From the NCBI RefSeq assembly GCF_010500955.1, contig NZ_QVMJ01000023.1, positions 1 to 64,000 of the forward strand: a DNA stretch of 64,000 nt, given 5' to 3'. This DNA is from Bacteroides sp. 519 (GTDB taxonomy: Bacteria > Bacteroidota > Bacteroidia > Bacteroidales > Bacteroidaceae). Position 1 is the first letter of the stretch. Every line of letters begins with the position of its first letter. Positions 16,201-25,630 of this stretch are shown piece by piece. The notes beneath the pieces are model-generated. The model saw nothing but the letters and a program-made list of their open reading frames with translations, did no database searches and was not told the DNA's origin. The position numbers and the translations under genes were made by a program.

Positions 16201-18863
16201 GTAAAACCAATACTATGAATACAGGAAATGAAATTGTTGAGAGTTTTAAGAAAATATATTTCAATAATCAGCGTAATAAAATAATTCCTTTCTTGAAGGA
16301 ATTAAAAAATAAAGATAAAAAAGCTCTTCTTCCTTTTTTACGTGAGTGTGCCAGTAAATCGACATACAAAGAAAACAGGGAGATATTTTATGTAACGACT
16401 CTGGTATGTGCTACCGAATCACAATTTATAAAACTTACTGAATGGTTTTATAATAATACTCTGGAACTGGTAGATGAAGTATTGGAATGGTATTGTCCGG
16501 CTTGGTTTTCGAAAGTATACAATAAAAAAGCAAAAAATAGCTGGAATCCTCTTAGCTATACCGATCTTTTACGGTGGACATTGAAAGGATATATTGAACC
16601 GGATGAGCTTCTTATAGCCCGTAGTTTAGGACGTGCTCCCTTTTATTTTGATGAAAAATCAAGAAAAAGATGTTCTACTGATGCTTTTCTGGAACTCGAC
16701 CCTCTTGTATTTGATGAGCATATCTGGACACTGTTTAAGTACGAAGTAAGTATGTTCGATTATAGTGAATATTCTCCAAAAGATGCTGATATACAAGATG
16801 CATGGACCCGTATTTTTTTGAAATATACAGCATCCGGCCGTATTAGCAGGATGCGGGTTTTAAAAGGAATATTGCTTACCATAACTTACGACTTTAAAAG
16901 TGGGCCTACTGGTTGGTTTGCAAATTTGTTTATAGCAATGAAACCTACTACAGAAGAACTACTTGAGTTGCAGGATGAATTATTTGCTACATTTTCCAGT
17001 AAATACTCAAAGCTAGTCAATACAGCTCTTAATAGTGTAAAGCAAATTGCTGGCAGTGAAAAATTCCAGATCGATGGCTTTATATCCCATCTTCCGGTAC
17101 TTCTTATGTCAGAAGTAAAATCGATACTTCTTTCTACGCTTACTATAGCCGAAAAAGTAGCAAAGAATCATCCCGAAAAACAGGGACAAATATGTTGTGA
17201 ACTGGCTTATTTGTTTTTGAATAAAGATGAAGCTATTCAACAGAAAACAGCGAAGATAATAAAACAATATGGAGTTCCTTATTCTGATTTAATAAAGGAA
17301 TCATTAGTGCCTTATCAGGATGCAATTCTTTCGAGTGTAAAAGAACTATTAATTGATTTTATAGAACTGGTACATGTTGAAACAATAGATAATTGTGGGA
17401 TAACCGAACCATTGAAGGCTATAGACGAGAATCAGCGTGTACCAGCATTTAATACAGTCGAAGATATTGTTTTTTTTCTGTCAAAATTCTTTGGTAGTGA
17501 TGTTCCTGTATATATTGATTTGCTGCCGGCGGTAATAATGAAACTGAATAGTTTGATTAAGCCCGAAAATCTTTCGCAATTAGAAATACCTTTAATCAAA
17601 GCGTATGAGTTATCTTATCACAGATCAATCTCGCGTTATGATTTTAAAGATGGTACAACGTCTATAAATTTCTGGGGGAGAGGACTCTATTACCATCTTT
17701 CAGCTATATTCTTTATAAATTATTGCCAGTACTTATGCCGCCGCTTTCCAACAGATGCCGCTTATATTGCCAAAATGCATGAAGAAGCCGTTGATTTAGA
17801 CATTAAGGAATCAAAAAGAGAGAGATTTAACAAATATAACCGGCAAATACTCCCTTTAAACGAATGGCATGGACAACAATATCCGGTATTTCGACCTTAT
17901 CATCGTATAATGTGTCATGCTTTAAATTTGATAGAGCGTGAGATAGATCTTCCTTTATTATCAACCCCAACCCATCTACCTGCATGGATACAGCAGGATA
18001 TGCTGGACAAACGGATCAATCAATATAAAGTAGCCGGAGTGGAACCCGATTCGATAGACCTTCAAATGGCTTTATCGCGTTGCCCAGGTTTTGTTCCGGA
18101 AGAAGTATTGCAACATTTGAAAAAATACTCCTGGAAGATATCGGATGAAAAGGAAAAAGATGGAAATTACAATGAGCATTATTTTATACAAATGGATATT
18201 CCATTGTCTCCTTGGGAAGACCAGAACAATTTGTATGCCTGCATTGGCGATAATATAAGCTACAGTATAGGTCCATCTGATATTAGTAACTTTATATTAA
18301 CTTATCCAACAGCACTATCCATACCTTATGCATTGCTTGTAAGAAGCAGAATTAAATTTTCGCAAGTAGCAAATGCCGAAACAAGAGATGTATTGCTTCC
18401 GGCTATTCAGATGTTATACAACCAGAAAACAGCAGTAGACTCTTATACAGCCCTGTTTTTGGCATGTTCCATTCTTTGTTCGGATAGGAATATTCGTAAT
18501 TATGCTGCTGAAATCTGGCTGGAACGATCTCTGCATAATCTAATAGATAATGTGGAATTCGGTTCGATGATTGGAAAGTTGTTTAATGCAGACTGGGCAC
18601 CAGTAAAAAGGTTGACTGATTTGATAACATCGTTTATGATGAATATAACCCATCAGCAAAATACCGAATTACAGGTTTTAATGGAAGCTATTTTATCTCA
18701 ATTACATAGAACAGTAACCAACTTAAAGAAATTATTGGAAATATATAGCGAATTGTTGGTATTAAACAATAGTACAGCAAACCTTCAATTGACTCAGATG
18801 CATAAATGGCAGGACGAAAAAAGTTTGAAGAAAATAATAGAACGAATCATTAATAAAAAATAA
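16197..18863 (+). CDS. DUF6493-like giant helical protein, paralogue 2
   Basis: An 888-residue paralogue of the preceding protein with the same block order: EVLEWYCPAW at about 98, the central GWFANLF segment, LLSTPTHLPAWI at about 590 and DLQMALSRCP. The start overlaps the preceding stop by 4 bp. Another ATG lies five codons in (MNTGNE), so the exact start is open. The two proteins may form a heteromeric scaffold; that is inference from co-conservation of blocks and tight coupling. Confidence 0.7.
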   Translation: MSKTNTMNTGNEIVESFKKIYFNNQRNKIIPFLKELKNKDKKALLPFLRECASKSTYKENREIFYVTTLVCATESQFIKLTEWFYNNTLELVDEVLEWYCPAWFSKVYNKKAKNSWNPLSYTDLLRWTLKGYIEPDELLIARSLGRAPFYFDEKSRKRCSTDAFLELDPLVFDEHIWTLFKYEVSMFDYSEYSPKDADIQDAWTRIFLKYTASGRISRMRVLKGILLTITYDFKSGPTGWFANLFIAMKPTTEELLELQDELFATFSSKYSKLVNTALNSVKQIAGSEKFQIDGFISHLPVLLMSEVKSILLSTLTIAEKVAKNHPEKQGQICCELAYLFLNKDEAIQQKTAKIIKQYGVPYSDLIKESLVPYQDAILSSVKELLIDFIELVHVETIDNCGITEPLKAIDENQRVPAFNTVEDIVFFLSKFFGSDVPVYIDLLPAVIMKLNSLIKPENLSQLEIPLIKAYELSYHRSISRYDFKDGTTSINFWGRGLYYHLSAIFFINYCQYLCRRFPTDAAYIAKMHEEAVDLDIKESKRERFNKYNRQILPLNEWHGQQYPVFRPYHRIMCHALNLIEREIDLPLLSTPTHLPAWIQQDMLDKRINQYKVAGVEPDSIDLQMALSRCPGFVPEEVLQHLKKYSWKISDEKEKDGNYNEHYFIQMDIPLSPWEDQNNLYACIGDNISYSIGPSDISNFILTYPTALSIPYALLVRSRIKFSQVANAETRDVLLPAIQMLYNQKTAVDSYTALFLACSILCSDRNIRNYAAEIWLERSLHNLIDNVEFGSMIGKLFNADWAPVKRLTDLITSFMMNITHQQNTELQVLMEAILSQLHRTVTNLKKLLEIYSELLVLNNSTANLQLTQMHKWQDEKSLKKIIERIINKK

Positions 18864-18870
18864 AAGAAAC

Positions 18871-20217
18871 ATGAGCGACTTACTAACTTATCATTACGCA
18901 CAACCTTCGCAGCTTATAAAAGAAGCATCATCCGAACAGCTTTTTCTATCCAAATACAGTGAAATACAGAAAAATACGGATGCTCCTTGTTACTTTTGGG
19001 GAAATGTAAACAATCCCTTTATTATGGCGCGGTGTTTAATTACACTGTCAAACATTGTGAAATCAAGTTTCAGCATGTCGCCCTTTCAAATGGCCTTGTT
19101 GAAAGATCCCATTGTTACAGCAGGAAACGGAAGTGTGCGTTTTGAAGGCTTTTCGCATTGTGCAGGCGTTTATGCCCGTGTTGATGTTTTACCCGATGGT
19201 CTGGATGGCGAATTTCTGGATAACGGTACTACAAATGTCGATTTTAATCAACCTATGCTTACGGCTTTAGGGGGTATTCGTCCCAATGAAAAAGTAATGC
19301 TTTCGATAGGGCAGAAGCAGGTAGGTTTACACCGTGAAGGCGAGAAAGTAGTGGAGCGTAAAGTTCCTCTTCCAGTAAAATGGATTAAGGGGTTAAGTAC
19401 AGTACAGATTTATCTCTCAAAAGCCGAGAATGTGCATACATTCAATAAAATACAAACCCAGCAGCTTTTCCGGGGCATACCACGCGGACAGGTAAAGAAT
19501 GATTATTATCTGATTATACGTGGCAATACTCCCATGTTTACTCCGGTAAAATCACAAAATGCTATTTGTGTAGGTGGTTTGCATCGTTTACGGTTGCTTG
19601 AACCCTTGCTCCCTTATATTGATGTATTGAAAATATTTCCGCATCCTGACATGCAATCCACAACCTGGCAGCTTTATTTTGGTAATATCCGGTTTAGCTT
19701 TTCGTTGTCGCGCGATGCATGGAGAGGATTCTCGGGTGAGGGAGCTGCATTAGAATCACTTATCAATGACGTTTCGGATGAGTGGGTCGACGCTCTGGAT
19801 AAATATGCTTATGCCAACCAAGCATTTAATCCAACCCTGTTTGCTATTGAAGAAAACATTTCATTTGAGAATGTAGATAGTTTAACTGCCCGGCTTGCTG
19901 CAATGGGGCTTCTTGGTTTCGATCTGGATGAAAACCGTTTTTTCTATCGTCGTTTGCCTTTTAAACTAAATCGTATCATGAGCCTTAATCCGCGCATTAA
20001 AGGAGCAGAAAAACTTATTGAAGATGGAAAAGTAGAAATCATCAGTCAAACTTCAGAACGTATTGAAGCCCGGGTTGAAGGAAGCGGGGTACGGCATACG
20101 GTTATTTTAGACAGTAAAAACGAACGTTGTACCTGCGAATGGTACAGTAAATATCAAGGAGAAAGAGGATTGTGTAAACATGTATTGGCAGTGAAGAAGG
20201 TTGCTAATAAGGGGTAA
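18871..20217 (+). CDS. SWIM zinc-finger domain protein
   Basis: A 448-residue protein with a C-terminal SWIM motif, CTCEWYSKYQGERGLCKH (about residues 424-441, C-x-C-x12-C-x-H). SWIM fingers bind DNA or proteins. The N-terminal 400 residues have no motif that I recognise. The gene starts 7 bp after the second DUF6493-like gene. In other bacteria SWIM proteins are found with MoxR-AAA/VWA chaperone-like modules; here only the SWIM protein and the paired large proteins are present. Confidence 0.82.
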   Translation: MSDLLTYHYAQPSQLIKEASSEQLFLSKYSEIQKNTDAPCYFWGNVNNPFIMARCLITLSNIVKSSFSMSPFQMALLKDPIVTAGNGSVRFEGFSHCAGVYARVDVLPDGLDGEFLDNGTTNVDFNQPMLTALGGIRPNEKVMLSIGQKQVGLHREGEKVVERKVPLPVKWIKGLSTVQIYLSKAENVHTFNKIQTQQLFRGIPRGQVKNDYYLIIRGNTPMFTPVKSQNAICVGGLHRLRLLEPLLPYIDVLKIFPHPDMQSTTWQLYFGNIRFSFSLSRDAWRGFSGEGAALESLINDVSDEWVDALDKYAYANQAFNPTLFAIEENISFENVDSLTARLAAMGLLGFDLDENRFFYRRLPFKLNRIMSLNPRIKGAEKLIEDGKVEIISQTSERIEARVEGSGVRHTVILDSKNERCTCEWYSKYQGERGLCKHVLAVKKVANKG

Positions 20218-20236
20218 GATGTCGGGCGTGTCAATA

Positions 20237-20283
20237 TTAACCACAGATTATCAGATTACACTAATCTGTTAATCTGTGGTTAA
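20237..20283. repeat. palindrome, word CACAGATTA
   Basis: Arms of 22 bp (20237-20258 and 20262-20283) match as reverse complements with one mismatch and a three-base loop. It is a minimal class II element of about two 9-mer units per arm and lies between convergent genes, where it may terminate both. Confidence 0.8.
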
Positions 20284-20294
20284 GTGGCATAACA

Positions 20295-20843
20295 CTACTT
20301 CATCTTGCGATACTCTTTAACTGAATATGCTACTGTTTTTTCAGCACTGTGTTTTATTTGCTTAATTGTTGTTGTTTTATCTTTAGCCTTTAGTTCCAGG
20401 TTTTCAAAAATAACCACACTTTCATTGCTTAGCGAATCAACCTTAAAACGATCAATATTGAAAGTGTCTTTTTTTAACGCTAGCATATATTGATTTTTAT
20501 CTTTAAAAACAACAAATTGACTGGTTGACTTTTGTTCAATGAGATTGCGTAATTTAATGTGTAAAGAGTCGCTTTGTGGCGAAAGGTCTATATTGTATGT
20601 TGCTTTCAAAATTTGCAATAATGTAACAGTATCCTGTAAATAATCATCGCCAAACAAGAAATCTCCATGGCGGTTAACTTTAAAGGTATCAGTATCTTGA
20701 ATTATAAGGAAGTAATTGGGAGTAGAAACTAAATCTGTTTTTTGATCTTTTTGAGTGTGCTCAACACTCTTTTGTTCTGTTTTGCATCCATACACAAGCC
20801 CCATAATAGCAAAAGCTAAAAATAATTGCTGAATTCTTTTCAT
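20295..20843 (-). CDS. hypothetical lipoprotein
   Basis: From the ATG at 20843 this is a 182-residue protein with signal peptide MKRIQQLFLAFAIMGLVYGC, whose lipobox is LVYG-C. The rest is hydrophilic, with no family that I recognise. The ATG nine codons upstream gives a worse signal peptide and is not chosen. It faces the SWIM gene across a palindrome. An unrelated small exported protein is encoded upstream on the same strand. Confidence 0.75.
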   Translation of the reverse strand: MKRIQQLFLAFAIMGLVYGCKTEQKSVEHTQKDQKTDLVSTPNYFLIIQDTDTFKVNRHGDFLFGDDYLQDTVTLLQILKATYNIDLSPQSDSLHIKLRNLIEQKSTSQFVVFKDKNQYMLALKKDTFNIDRFKVDSLSNESVVIFENLELKAKDKTTTIKQIKHSAEKTVAYSVKEYRKMK

Positions 20844-20916
20844 AAGTTTTTCAATTTTAAAGATTAACACTTAAATTTATTTGTTCAAATCGTGAGATTT
20901 CTTTGTATTTGCTCTT

Positions 20917-21219
20917 TTAATTAAAATCCAGCAATTTGGAATTTATTAAAAAAACTTTCCCTGTATTACTCAACTGTATGGAAGAACCATTGTTTAAAAT
21001 GGTCAGTTTTTTGTTTTTATAAGAAATGTTTATATCCAATCCTTTATCATAATCAATAAAAATGGTGTCGTTTCTTTCAACCATTTGCAATCCTATGCCA
21101 TTTATTGTAATATGGCTCTTATTAGAAGTTGATTCACTTTCGTTTGTGTTTTGATCTTGCAGAATGTTATTTCCATTCAAGTAAAGGAGAATTATAAAAA
21201 TGATACCTGCTGTTTTCAT
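20917..21219 (-). CDS. small exported hypothetical protein
   Basis: A 100-residue protein with a hydrophobic N-terminus (MKTAGIIFIILLYLNG) that could be a signal peptide or anchor, then a Ser/Asn-rich linker and a beta-rich segment. No family recognised. It lies 73 bp upstream of the lipoprotein gene on the same strand, so they may be co-transcribed. Confidence 0.55.
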   Translation of the reverse strand: MKTAGIIFIILLYLNGNNILQDQNTNESESTSNKSHITINGIGLQMVERNDTIFIDYDKGLDINISYKNKKLTILNNGSSIQLSNTGKVFLINSKLLDFN

Positions 21220-21738
21220 AATTTATTTTTTAAGATTAATGTAATAAGTCTTTTTTATCCGATTCTAAGGTTGATTATACTAAGGAGTATATATTGCATG
21301 TTTTTATACTCATTGTTTTGGGAAAATTTTCTTTGTACGTTGAAAATAAATGTTAAAGATGACAAGCTATATAGCAGAGCGGGTTCGGTCTATATAACAG
21401 AGCACCATTGTTCTATATAGCAACAACCCTTTGGTCTATATAGCATTGACCCCTCGGTCTATATAGAAAGATATTTGAACAGCACTTTTCTCCCGGTAGG
21501 ATAAAGGTTTTCTCCTACCGGGATGAAGCGTTCATCCTACCGGGAGAAACCGTTTATTCTACCGGGAGAAAGGCTTCATGCTACCGGGATAAAAAGTTAT
21601 GAGTCATGGGCTATGATACTTCAAATGGTACTTATGTTTTACTTTTTAGCAAAGTGCAATAAGTTAATCGATTGACAATTAGTACATTAAACTATCTATG
21701 AGACTTATGAGTCTTTTTTTATCGAAAATTTTCTGTAG
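21220..21738. other. 519-bp gap with class I array
   Basis: Between two minus-strand genes. It holds an AT-rich upstream region for the small exported protein (21220-21365), the compound array at 21366-21593, and about 140 bp with no recognisable signal before the antiporter stop. Confidence 0.7.
21366..21593. repeat. compound class I array, words CTATATAG (23 bp) and CTACCGGGA (22 bp), copy 1
   Basis: The octamer CTATATAG (one copy CTATATAA) starts at 21367, 21390, 21413, 21436 and 21459, an exact 23-bp step with different 15-bp spacers. A second module has TCCCGGTAG at 21491 and CTACCGGGA at 21515, 21537, 21559 and 21581, an exact 22-bp step after the inversion. The same compound element recurs at 44482-44715. 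Confidence 0.9.
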
Positions 21739-23997
21739 CTAAAAATTTTCCTCAAAAATATTTAGTTTATTCTGCTCGCCGGCTAATAAAATGGTATCTC
21801 CCTCTTTAAAAGTAAAATGAGAGGGAATATTTATTAATGTTATTTCGTTGCGGTCAACACTGATTATCATGCATTCGGTTTTCTCCTGAATGCACAGTTC
21901 TGTAATTGTTTTCCCAATCATAGGGGAGTCTTCTTCTATAACATATTGCGAAAGATGAACCTGGTGTTCAGGAATATCCTCTTCTGTGTTCTTTTTTGAT
22001 TTACGTTCCTCAATAGCGTGTGTCAGCTTTTGAATATCCTTATCAGCCCCGGCAATAACAATTGTGTCGTATGGATAAAGACGTTCGTTGGCATCGGGCA
22101 CATTGATTCTTTCATGTCCTCTGATTATGGTTACAATACTTACACCGGTTTTCCGTCGGAAATTAAGTTCCCGAAGTGATTTACCAACTTTGGGCGAGTT
22201 GGGAGATATCTCGATCTCTTCCAGATGTATTTCTTTAGATAACAGATGATTCTTTACCATGCGTGGAACGGCAGCTTTCTTATCGGCTAATTTTTGTTTC
22301 AGATTATAATTTTCCAGAAAACGGGCTTCCATTTTGCGCGATTGTGTTTTAAATCCCTGCGAAAAGATGATGAGTGTGAGAATTGCCAACCCAATAATAA
22401 CCATTAAAACTGTTAGTTTGGGGAATAAAGGTATCAGAACCATCAAAACCAACATCATACATACGCCCAATCGGAATGCAATCAGAGATATTAATACACC
22501 TTTATTGAAGTAACTGTCGGCCCAGAGGTTTTTAACTTCCTGTGATTTATTCTTTTTCATCATAATTGCACGCAAAAACGGAGCCATTACCAGTATAGTT
22601 AAAACTCCGGCCAGAATTTTACCAAAAATACCCGGAACATAATCAGTAATAAATGGAGTTATATAATGTTTGAACAGGAAAATTACTGCCAGTGCAAGCG
22701 TTGAATAAATTGCCAACAACAACAAAACACTTTTGAACAACTTGTTCCAGTCGTTCTGGGTATTAACGGTTTTGTGCATAGATACAGCATATCCGGTAAT
22801 TAGTTTGCTCCATTTAGATGGGATACGCTTTTCCAGAAAATTATAAAATGGAATAGATAATCGGATGCAATAAGGAGTGGTAAAGGTGGTAATAATAGAT
22901 ACTGTAACAATAATAGGATAAAGATTATCGCTGATAACTCCGAGGCTCATTCCTAAAGTGGCAATAATAAAAGAGAACTCACCAATCTGCGCCAAACTAA
23001 ATCCTGCTTGCAGGGCTACCTTGAGTCCCTCGCCCGAAGCCAACACACCAATGGTGGCAAATAAAATACGACCTACAAGTACAATAAAGACAAGGAAAAA
23101 TATTAAACCGGCATATTCAATAATAATTCCCGGATTAAGCATCATCCCTACCGAAACAAAGAATATGGCACCAAAAAAGTTCTTGAGTGGTTCAATCAGA
23201 TGTTCAATGTGTTTGGAGGCAACTGTTTCTGCCAGAATAGATCCCATAATAAAAGCACCTAATGCAGCCGAGAAACCAACATAATGAGCAAATAAAACCA
23301 TTCCCAAACATAACCCAACGGATAAAATAAGGAGAGTTTCGTCATTGAGATATCGCTTTGTTATTTTCAGCAAGCTGGGAATAAGGTATATTCCTACAAT
23401 AAACCAGATAAGAATAAAAAAAACAAGTCGTAATAAGCTGCCTAAAAGAGCAGTACCCTCAATATCACTACTGGCAGCAAAGGTTGATAATAAAACCATC
23501 ATCAGGATGGCAGCAAGATCTTCAACAATGAGCATTCCAAAAACAATTCCTGCAAATTTCTGTTTCTGGAGTCCCATATCATTAAAAGCCTTTATTATGA
23601 TTGTTGTAGAAGACATAGAAAGCATTCCGCCTAAAAAAATACTATCCATTTTTGACCATCCCAATCCCCGGCCAACAATGTATCCGATAATAATCATTGA
23701 ACCCAGATTAATGAGCGTGGCAATAGATGCAGTACCTCCTACAGCAATTAATCGTTTAAAGCTAAATTCCAATCCAAGAGCAAAAAGAAGAAAGATTACA
23801 CCAATTTCGGCCCATATTTGCACATTACCCATATCGGTAACGGTAGGTAGCATTGTAATGTAGGGACCAGCAATAAAGCCGGCTAATATATACCCTAAAA
23901 CCACAGGTTGTTTTAACCATTTAAATAATATAGTAGCAATTCCTGCGGTAATAAGAATAATGGCCAGGTCGCCAATGAAATCGTGTAGATGAGCCAT
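21739..23997 (-). CDS. CPA2 cation:proton antiporter with RCK/TrkA-C domains
   Basis: A 752-residue protein. The first about 400 residues form the Kef/CPA2 transmembrane domain, about 12 helices: LGYILAGFIAGPY, FLLFALGLEFSFKRL, GGMLSMSSTTIII. Two more hydrophobic segments are at about 420-550. The C-terminal cytoplasmic part has two TrkA_C modules (about 605-675 and 690-752; VGKSLRELNFRRKTGVSIV, MIGKTITELCIQEKTECMI), which bind small ligands and gate transport. It probably exchanges K+ or Na+ for H+ at the inner membrane. It is monocistronic. Confidence 0.9.
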   Translation of the reverse strand: MAHLHDFIGDLAIILITAGIATILFKWLKQPVVLGYILAGFIAGPYITMLPTVTDMGNVQIWAEIGVIFLLFALGLEFSFKRLIAVGGTASIATLINLGSMIIIGYIVGRGLGWSKMDSIFLGGMLSMSSTTIIIKAFNDMGLQKQKFAGIVFGMLIVEDLAAILMMVLLSTFAASSDIEGTALLGSLLRLVFFILIWFIVGIYLIPSLLKITKRYLNDETLLILSVGLCLGMVLFAHYVGFSAALGAFIMGSILAETVASKHIEHLIEPLKNFFGAIFFVSVGMMLNPGIIIEYAGLIFFLVFIVLVGRILFATIGVLASGEGLKVALQAGFSLAQIGEFSFIIATLGMSLGVISDNLYPIIVTVSIITTFTTPYCIRLSIPFYNFLEKRIPSKWSKLITGYAVSMHKTVNTQNDWNKLFKSVLLLLAIYSTLALAVIFLFKHYITPFITDYVPGIFGKILAGVLTILVMAPFLRAIMMKKNKSQEVKNLWADSYFNKGVLISLIAFRLGVCMMLVLMVLIPLFPKLTVLMVIIGLAILTLIIFSQGFKTQSRKMEARFLENYNLKQKLADKKAAVPRMVKNHLLSKEIHLEEIEISPNSPKVGKSLRELNFRRKTGVSIVTIIRGHERINVPDANERLYPYDTIVIAGADKDIQKLTHAIEERKSKKNTEEDIPEHQVHLSQYVIEEDSPMIGKTITELCIQEKTECMIISVDRNEITLINIPSHFTFKEGDTILLAGEQNKLNIFEENF

Positions 23998-24133
23998 ACA
24001 AATTTAAGGTAATTTGTTTAATGCTCGTAAAGTTATAAAAAAACTTTTGAACAAACTCTTCTGTATAAATGTTTTTAGTTCAAATCAGTGAGTCTGATAT
24101 TTGTTATATAAACAATTAATTTAAACTTTAATT

Positions 24134-24625
24134 ATGAAAAAGATTTTGTTTTTAGTTGCTTTTCTTGCAACCGTGGCAACTACGTATGCGCAAAAGGGCG
24201 ATCTGGCAGTGATTGGAAACATTGGATATCAAACCAATTATGAAAGATTTGCTATTGGTGCGCAAAGTAGATACAATTTGTCTGACCGTTTTCGGTTAGC
24301 TCCGGATGTTACTTTTTTCTTTCCTAAAGATAAAGTTACCGGGGTAGACATAAACCTGAATCTTCACTATGTATTTGATTTAAATGCCGATAACTTAACG
24401 TTTTATCCATTAGCTGGTTTTGGTATGCAAAACAATTTTTATGGAAAACGTACCATTGCAGGAGTTAAGATTGACTCGGATACAAGAACCGAACTAGCAT
24501 TTAACCTTGGTGCCGGATTAACGTATAATCTTAGTGCACGCAGTTTCTTGAATGTGGAAGGTAAATTTATGTTTGGTGATGATGACAGTGGAGTATTCCT
24601 GATTGGCTATGGATGGAAATTTTAA
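24134..24625 (+). CDS. outer-membrane beta-barrel protein
   Basis: A 163-residue protein with signal peptide MKKILFLVAFLATVATTYAQ and alternating amphipathic strands to a C-terminal GYGWKF, ending in the aromatic residue expected of a barrel. This is an eight-stranded OmpX/OmpW-size porin-like fold. It precedes a BON lipoprotein and a LysM protein on the same strand, which suggests an envelope-stability set. Confidence 0.8.
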   Translation: MKKILFLVAFLATVATTYAQKGDLAVIGNIGYQTNYERFAIGAQSRYNLSDRFRLAPDVTFFFPKDKVTGVDINLNLHYVFDLNADNLTFYPLAGFGMQNNFYGKRTIAGVKIDSDTRTELAFNLGAGLTYNLSARSFLNVEGKFMFGDDDSGVFLIGYGWKF

Positions 24626-24690
24626 CCTTTTTAACCTCTAACCTACCTTAACTATATTATTATATTATCATTATTTTAAAAACGAAGTTT

Positions 24691-25173
24691 ATGAAAAAAG
24701 TTATATTTATAATGTTGAGTGTGTTCTTTGCCGGAATTACACTCCAATCTTGTTCGGATAACGATACTAAAATTAAGCAAGAAGTTGAAAAAGCTTTAAA
24801 AGCACAGTACAGCAATGTTTCGGTTGCAATTAAAGATAAGGTTGTAACTCTTACAGGAGTATTGGAAAACCAAGCAGAAAGAACGTTAGCCGAAAACGTT
24901 GTGAAAGCAATTCCGGGAATTAAATCGGTTGTGAATAATATTACGGTTCAGGAGCCTACCCCAACTGTAAAGGTTGATGTGGATGCCAATATCAGAACTG
25001 CAATTGAAAACCTGTATAAAACAAGTAACTACACCGATGTGAAAGTAGCAGTAGCAAACGGCGAAGTTGTTTTAAGTGGAAATGTTAAGCGTGCCGACTT
25101 GCAAAAAGTGATGCAAATAGCTAACGAAGCAGAAGGTGTGAAAAAAGTAACCAATAATATGACTGTGAAATAA
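24691..25173 (+). CDS. BON-domain lipoprotein
   Basis: A 160-residue lipoprotein with lipobox LQSC (Cys21). Two BON modules follow: KVVTLTGVLENQAERTLAEN (about 48-67) and GEVVLSGNVKRADLQKVMQI (about 130-149). BON domains are linked to phospholipid binding and osmotic protection (OsmY/DolP). The stop TAA overlaps the next start by one base (TAATG), so the two are translationally coupled. Confidence 0.88.
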   Translation: MKKVIFIMLSVFFAGITLQSCSDNDTKIKQEVEKALKAQYSNVSVAIKDKVVTLTGVLENQAERTLAENVVKAIPGIKSVVNNITVQEPTPTVKVDVDANIRTAIENLYKTSNYTDVKVAVANGEVVLSGNVKRADLQKVMQIANEAEGVKKVTNNMTVK

Positions 25174-25541
25174 TGGGACTAAGAGATAAATATAGCAAAC
25201 TAATTAAGTTAGCTGGTGAATCGGATATCTCAGATCTTTCGATCACTGAAAATAACAATATTCTCTATGTTTCGGGTAGTACAACTCCTGCTGTAAAGCA
25301 TGAACTGTGGAAGATTTATAATGAAATAGATCCGGATATGCGTGCAGGTGATTTGATTCTGAATATAGAAGAAAAAGAAGGTGGTGAAGCTATTTATGAA
25401 GTGAAGTCGGGCGACAGCCTAAGTAAAATAGCTAAAAACTATCCCGGAGTAACATGGCGAAGTATTTACGAAGCCAATAAGGATATAATAAAAGATCCGA
25501 ATAAAATATTCCCGGGACAGAAAATAAGAATACCAGGATAG
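25173..25541 (+). CDS. BON-like and LysM-domain protein (Kbp/YgaU-like)
   Basis: A 122-residue protein with no signal peptide. The N-terminal half resembles a BON domain (LSITENNNILYVSGSTTPAV) and the C-terminal about 50 residues form LysM (YEVKSGDSLSKIAKNYPGVT to FPGQKIRIPG). The domain order is that of E. coli Kbp (YgaU), a cytoplasmic K+-binding protein, so potassium sensing is a possible role. It is coupled to the BON lipoprotein upstream. Confidence 0.85.
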   Translation: MGLRDKYSKLIKLAGESDISDLSITENNNILYVSGSTTPAVKHELWKIYNEIDPDMRAGDLILNIEEKEGGEAIYEVKSGDSLSKIAKNYPGVTWRSIYEANKDIIKDPNKIFPGQKIRIPG

Positions 25542-25630
25542 TTGAGTAATGAGTAATGAGTTTTGAGTAATGAGATCTATGCAGAATTATAACTCGAAAC
25601 TCATTACTCAAAACTCATTACTCACTCAAC
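25541..25630. repeat. class II palindrome, 7-mer word GAGTAAT/GAGTTTT
   Basis: The left arm (25541-25574) is tandem 7-mers GAGTAAT, GAGTAAT, GAGTTTT, GAGTAAT; the right arm (25593-25630) is their reverse complement with an extra unit. It starts at the stop of the LysM gene, and its right arm contains the stop TGA and final codons of the convergent pseudouridine synthase gene. The same word occurs at 48952. Confidence 0.85.

Noticed and set aside
21366..21593. CRISPR array
   Set aside because: Repeats of 8-9 bp and spacers of 13-15 bp are far below CRISPR size, and there is no cas gene in the window. It is kept as a different type of array.
22958..23863. Two ORFs of 108 and 172 aa opposite the antiporter gene
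   Set aside because: Complement of a long membrane-protein gene; basic Ile/Lys/Pro-rich shadows without homology.
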